Both the position numbers and the translations under genes were made by a program. From Streptomyces violaceoruber (GTDB lineage: Bacteria; Actinomycetota; Actinomycetes; Streptomycetales; Streptomycetaceae): 64,000 nt of DNA. The stretch is taken from positions 2,170,001 through 2,234,000 of the forward strand of contig NZ_CP137734.1 of NCBI RefSeq assembly GCF_033406955.1, read 5' to 3'. A model generated the notes under the pieces. That model made no database searches. It worked only from the letters and a program-made list of their open reading frames with translations, and was not told the origin of the DNA. Numbering within the stretch: position 1 is the first letter of the stretch; each line of letters opens with the position of its first letter. Shown here in pieces: positions 62,158 to 64,000 of this stretch.

Positions 62158-64000
62158 TCAGGCATGCAGGGGGTTGGCGATGGTGACGTAGACGGACTGG
62201 GTGTCCACCGGTCCGACGAGTTCGTCGAGGCCGTGCAGCCGGGTCAGCAGGTTCGCCTTGCAGCGCAGCACGGGTGAGTCGAGCAGGTGGGCGGGGAGCG
62301 GGCCGCCCTGGGGGTCGGGGCCCGAGTCCAGCTCACGGAGGAAGCGGCGGAAGGCCGCCAGCAGCGTGCCCTCCGGGGCGAGACGCTCGGAGCCGAAGGT
62401 GCCGATGAGACCGAACACGTTGTTGACGGCGAGGTAGTAGGCGAAGCGCTCGTCGGCGACGGCGTCGGCCACGAACGTGTCGCTGTGTTCGCCGATCCCG
62501 GGGAGCCTGGCGTCGAGTTCCGCACGCCGGGACTCGCGGAAGTAGTAGCCCTGGTTGTCGCGGTAGCGGCCGCCCGCGGGCCAGCCGTCGGCGTCCAGCA
62601 GGACGAGCGCGTTCTGCTGGTGCGCCTCAAGGGCGATCCCCGCGCGGGCGTCCAGCCACAGGACGGGGCGCACGACGTGGTGGAGGTAGCGCAGGAACCA
62701 CTCCACGGCGACCGCCCCGCGCGGGCGGCCGGTCCGCCCGGCGAGCCGGGTGACCACCTCGGCCAGCCGGGTGTGCGGCCGCGGCGCCACGAGGGAGGCC
62801 ACGCAGCAGACGTCGTCCGAGGGCCGGAAGGGGTTGTGCCGGACGACGACGTCGAGGCCGCGCACGGGCGTGCCGTCGGCGCCGTCGACGGCCAGCCAGG
62901 CCGGGTCGCGGACGATGTCGAAGTCCGGGTGGGCCGACCGCCACTGGCGGGACAGGCCGCGGCGCAGCAGGCGGTGCACCTCGACGCCGCGGTGGAGCTC
63001 CTTGCGGAGGTTCTCCCGGCGGGAGTTGGTGATGTGCAGGCCCAGCGAGAGCTTGAGCATGGCGGGGGCGCCGCCACGGCGGACGGTGCGCACGGAGGAC
63101 GTGGGATGCCATGCCGGGCCCCGGGCGCCGAGGTCCCTGACCAGCCCGGCGTCCAGGAGGGCGGCGACGTCCGGCCGGTGCAGCACCGCGCGGAACTGCC
63201 AGGGGTGCAGAGGCAGGAGGGCGTACCCCTCGGGTGCCGCCGGACCGTCCGCCGCGAGGCGCGCGGTGAGCGCGGGCGCGGTGACCGGGCGGCCGCGCTC
63301 GGTCCAGGCCGAGTCGGTGCCGAGCACGGAGGGGGCGACGGCCAGCCAGTGCAGCGGGAAGGAGCCGCGCAGCTCCGGTGAGTACCGGCGTGCCTCGTCC
63401 TCGGTGAGGCCCTCCCTGCTCTTCGGGGTGGGATGCAGCGGGTGGCCGAGGAGCAGGGCCTGTTCGGCGGCGAGGAAGAGGTCGGGTCCGCCGCGTTCAC
63501 CTGAACCGGCGCGGTCCCGGAGGAAGACGGCGGTGCGGCGGACGGAGTCGGCCACGCGCGCGACGAGGTCGGGACCGTCCGGCCCCGGTGCACCGGCCGT
63601 CTCGCGTACGAGCAGCGCGGCGAGTGTGACCGCGTCCACCGGCGGCGCCGACGCGGGGGAGCCGGAAAGCCGCGGGGGGCCGAAGCGGTGCGCTCCGGTC
63701 GGGGACCAGTAGCGGACGGGCACGACGAGCGCCGTACCGGAGGCCGGCAGCGGCACGTGGAGGACACCGTCGTCGGGGGCGGACACGTCGGCCTCACGGG
63801 CCCAGCAGCGGATCAGGTTCTCCGTGCCCGCGGCCTGGGCGGCGGCGCAGGGATCGAGGTCGTCCAGGGGGTCGGCCGCGGACCGGCGGGTGTGCGGCGC
63901 GGGCCGCGGCCCGGGGAGGACGCCGTGCGCCGGGGCAAGCCGTGGTGCGGTGCCCGGAGTCCCGTCGGACTCCGCGGCGGCGTCGCGCGCGGCGTCCGGA
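62158..64000 (-). CDS. IucA/IucC-family NIS siderophore synthetase (5' end beyond window)
   Basis: The frame remains open to the right edge, with about 613 residues visible and no start codon in the frame's upstream part that fits, so the N-terminus lies outside. Near the edge GTENLIRCWAREADV matches the start region of the family. Later motifs are HPTPKSREGL (ATP site), LPLHPWQF, WHPTSSVRTV, MLKLSLGLHITNSRRENL and HQQNALVLL. The enzyme joins a carboxylic acid such as citrate to an amine in an ATP-dependent step. The product is not predictable. Iron-box control is likely but its promoter is out of view. Confidence 0.9.
   Translation of the reverse strand, partial: PDAARDAAAESDGTPGTAPRLAPAHGVLPGPRPAPHTRRSAADPLDDLDPCAAAQAAGTENLIRCWAREADVSAPDDGVLHVPLPASGTALVVPVRYWSPTGAHRFGPPRLSGSPASAPPVDAVTLAALLVRETAGAPGPDGPDLVARVADSVRRTAVFLRDRAGSGERGGPDLFLAAEQALLLGHPLHPTPKSREGLTEDEARRYSPELRGSFPLHWLAVAPSVLGTDSAWTERGRPVTAPALTARLAADGPAAPEGYALLPLHPWQFRAVLHRPDVAALLDAGLVRDLGARGPAWHPTSSVRTVRRGGAPAMLKLSLGLHITNSRRENLRKELHRGVEVHRLLRRGLSRQWRSAHPDFDIVRDPAWLAVDGADGTPVRGLDVVVRHNPFRPSDDVCCVASLVAPRPHTRLAEVVTRLAGRTGRPRGAVAVEWFLRYLHHVVRPVLWLDARAGIALEAHQQNALVLLDADGWPAGGRYRDNQGYYFRESRRAELDARLPGIGEHSDTFVADAVADERFAYYLAVNNVFGLIGTFGSERLAPEGTLLAAFRRFLRELDSGPDPQGGPLPAHLLDSPVLRCKANLLTRLHGLDELVGPVDTQSVYVTIANPLHA

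Overview
The window is about 64 kb of very GC-rich DNA with Streptomyces chromosomal character. Genes are dense, GTG starts are common, several genes look leaderless, and there are DasR-type, iron-box, NrdR-box and SOS-box sequences. Marker genes include the principal sigma factor hrdB (511 aa), the sporulation regulator whiH (295 aa), parC and parE, class II ribonucleotide reductase nrdJ with nrdR, lexA, and ptsH. From memory, the content and order match the S. coelicolor SCO58xx core region read in reverse (about SCO5848 down to SCO5800). No phage, transposon, CRISPR array, rRNA or tRNA was seen.

Layout. 1-4.6 kb: a sugar island with a tagatose-bisphosphate aldolase GatZ/AgaZ-type subunit (runs off the left edge), a HutC-type GntR repressor and a Tat-exported clan GH-D alpha-galactosidase; their promoters share sequence. 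4.6-10.3 kb: thymidine kinase, a nucleotide pyrophosphatase/phosphodiesterase, DUF5998, and a PatA-type protein acetyltransferase. 10.4-15.6 kb: ptsH behind twin DasR sites, an FCD GntR regulator, an M23 peptidase behind a c-di-AMP (ydaO) riboswitch, and a catalytic/non-catalytic M16 peptidase pair. 16-20.7 kb: parC, a COG0523 GTPase and two small unknown genes.

20.8-24.4 kb: two divergent citrate-synthase-family genes, one fused to an N-terminal helix-turn-helix, then an iron-box-controlled sucrase/ferredoxin-like protein. 24.5-31.5 kb: a DcuS/DcuR-like two-component system converging on a DUF485/sodium:solute symporter pair, then a NarL-type two-component operon with a membrane protein. 31.7-38.5 kb: parE, a small zinc-ribbon-like protein, a trypsin-like protease, hrdB with an ECF-type promoter, and whiH. 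38.6-48.2 kb: a single-chain ABC transporter, a NUDIX-winged-helix protein, DUF4192, a RecQ helicase fused to a phosphoribosyltransferase-like domain, two uncharacterised proteins and RNase HII.

48.3-53.9 kb: a TetR/MFS exporter pair with two near-identical 20-bp operators, an ADP-ribosylglycohydrolase, a histidine phosphatase, a DUF4937-like protein and a TerD-like protein. 54-61 kb: nrdJ, nrdR (two NrdR boxes), lexA (SOS box) and a DinG-family helicase, which together form a nucleotide supply and DNA-damage block. 61.4-64 kb: an NIS siderophore pair (IucB-like acyltransferase, IucA/IucC synthetase) running off the right edge.

Most of the window is conserved housekeeping and developmental sequence. 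The least-explained items are the HTH-citrate synthase locus, the RecQ-phosphoribosyltransferase fusion, the degenerate ABC fusion, the orphan helicase-tail-like protein beside RNase HII, and the shared promoter/operator set of the sugar island.
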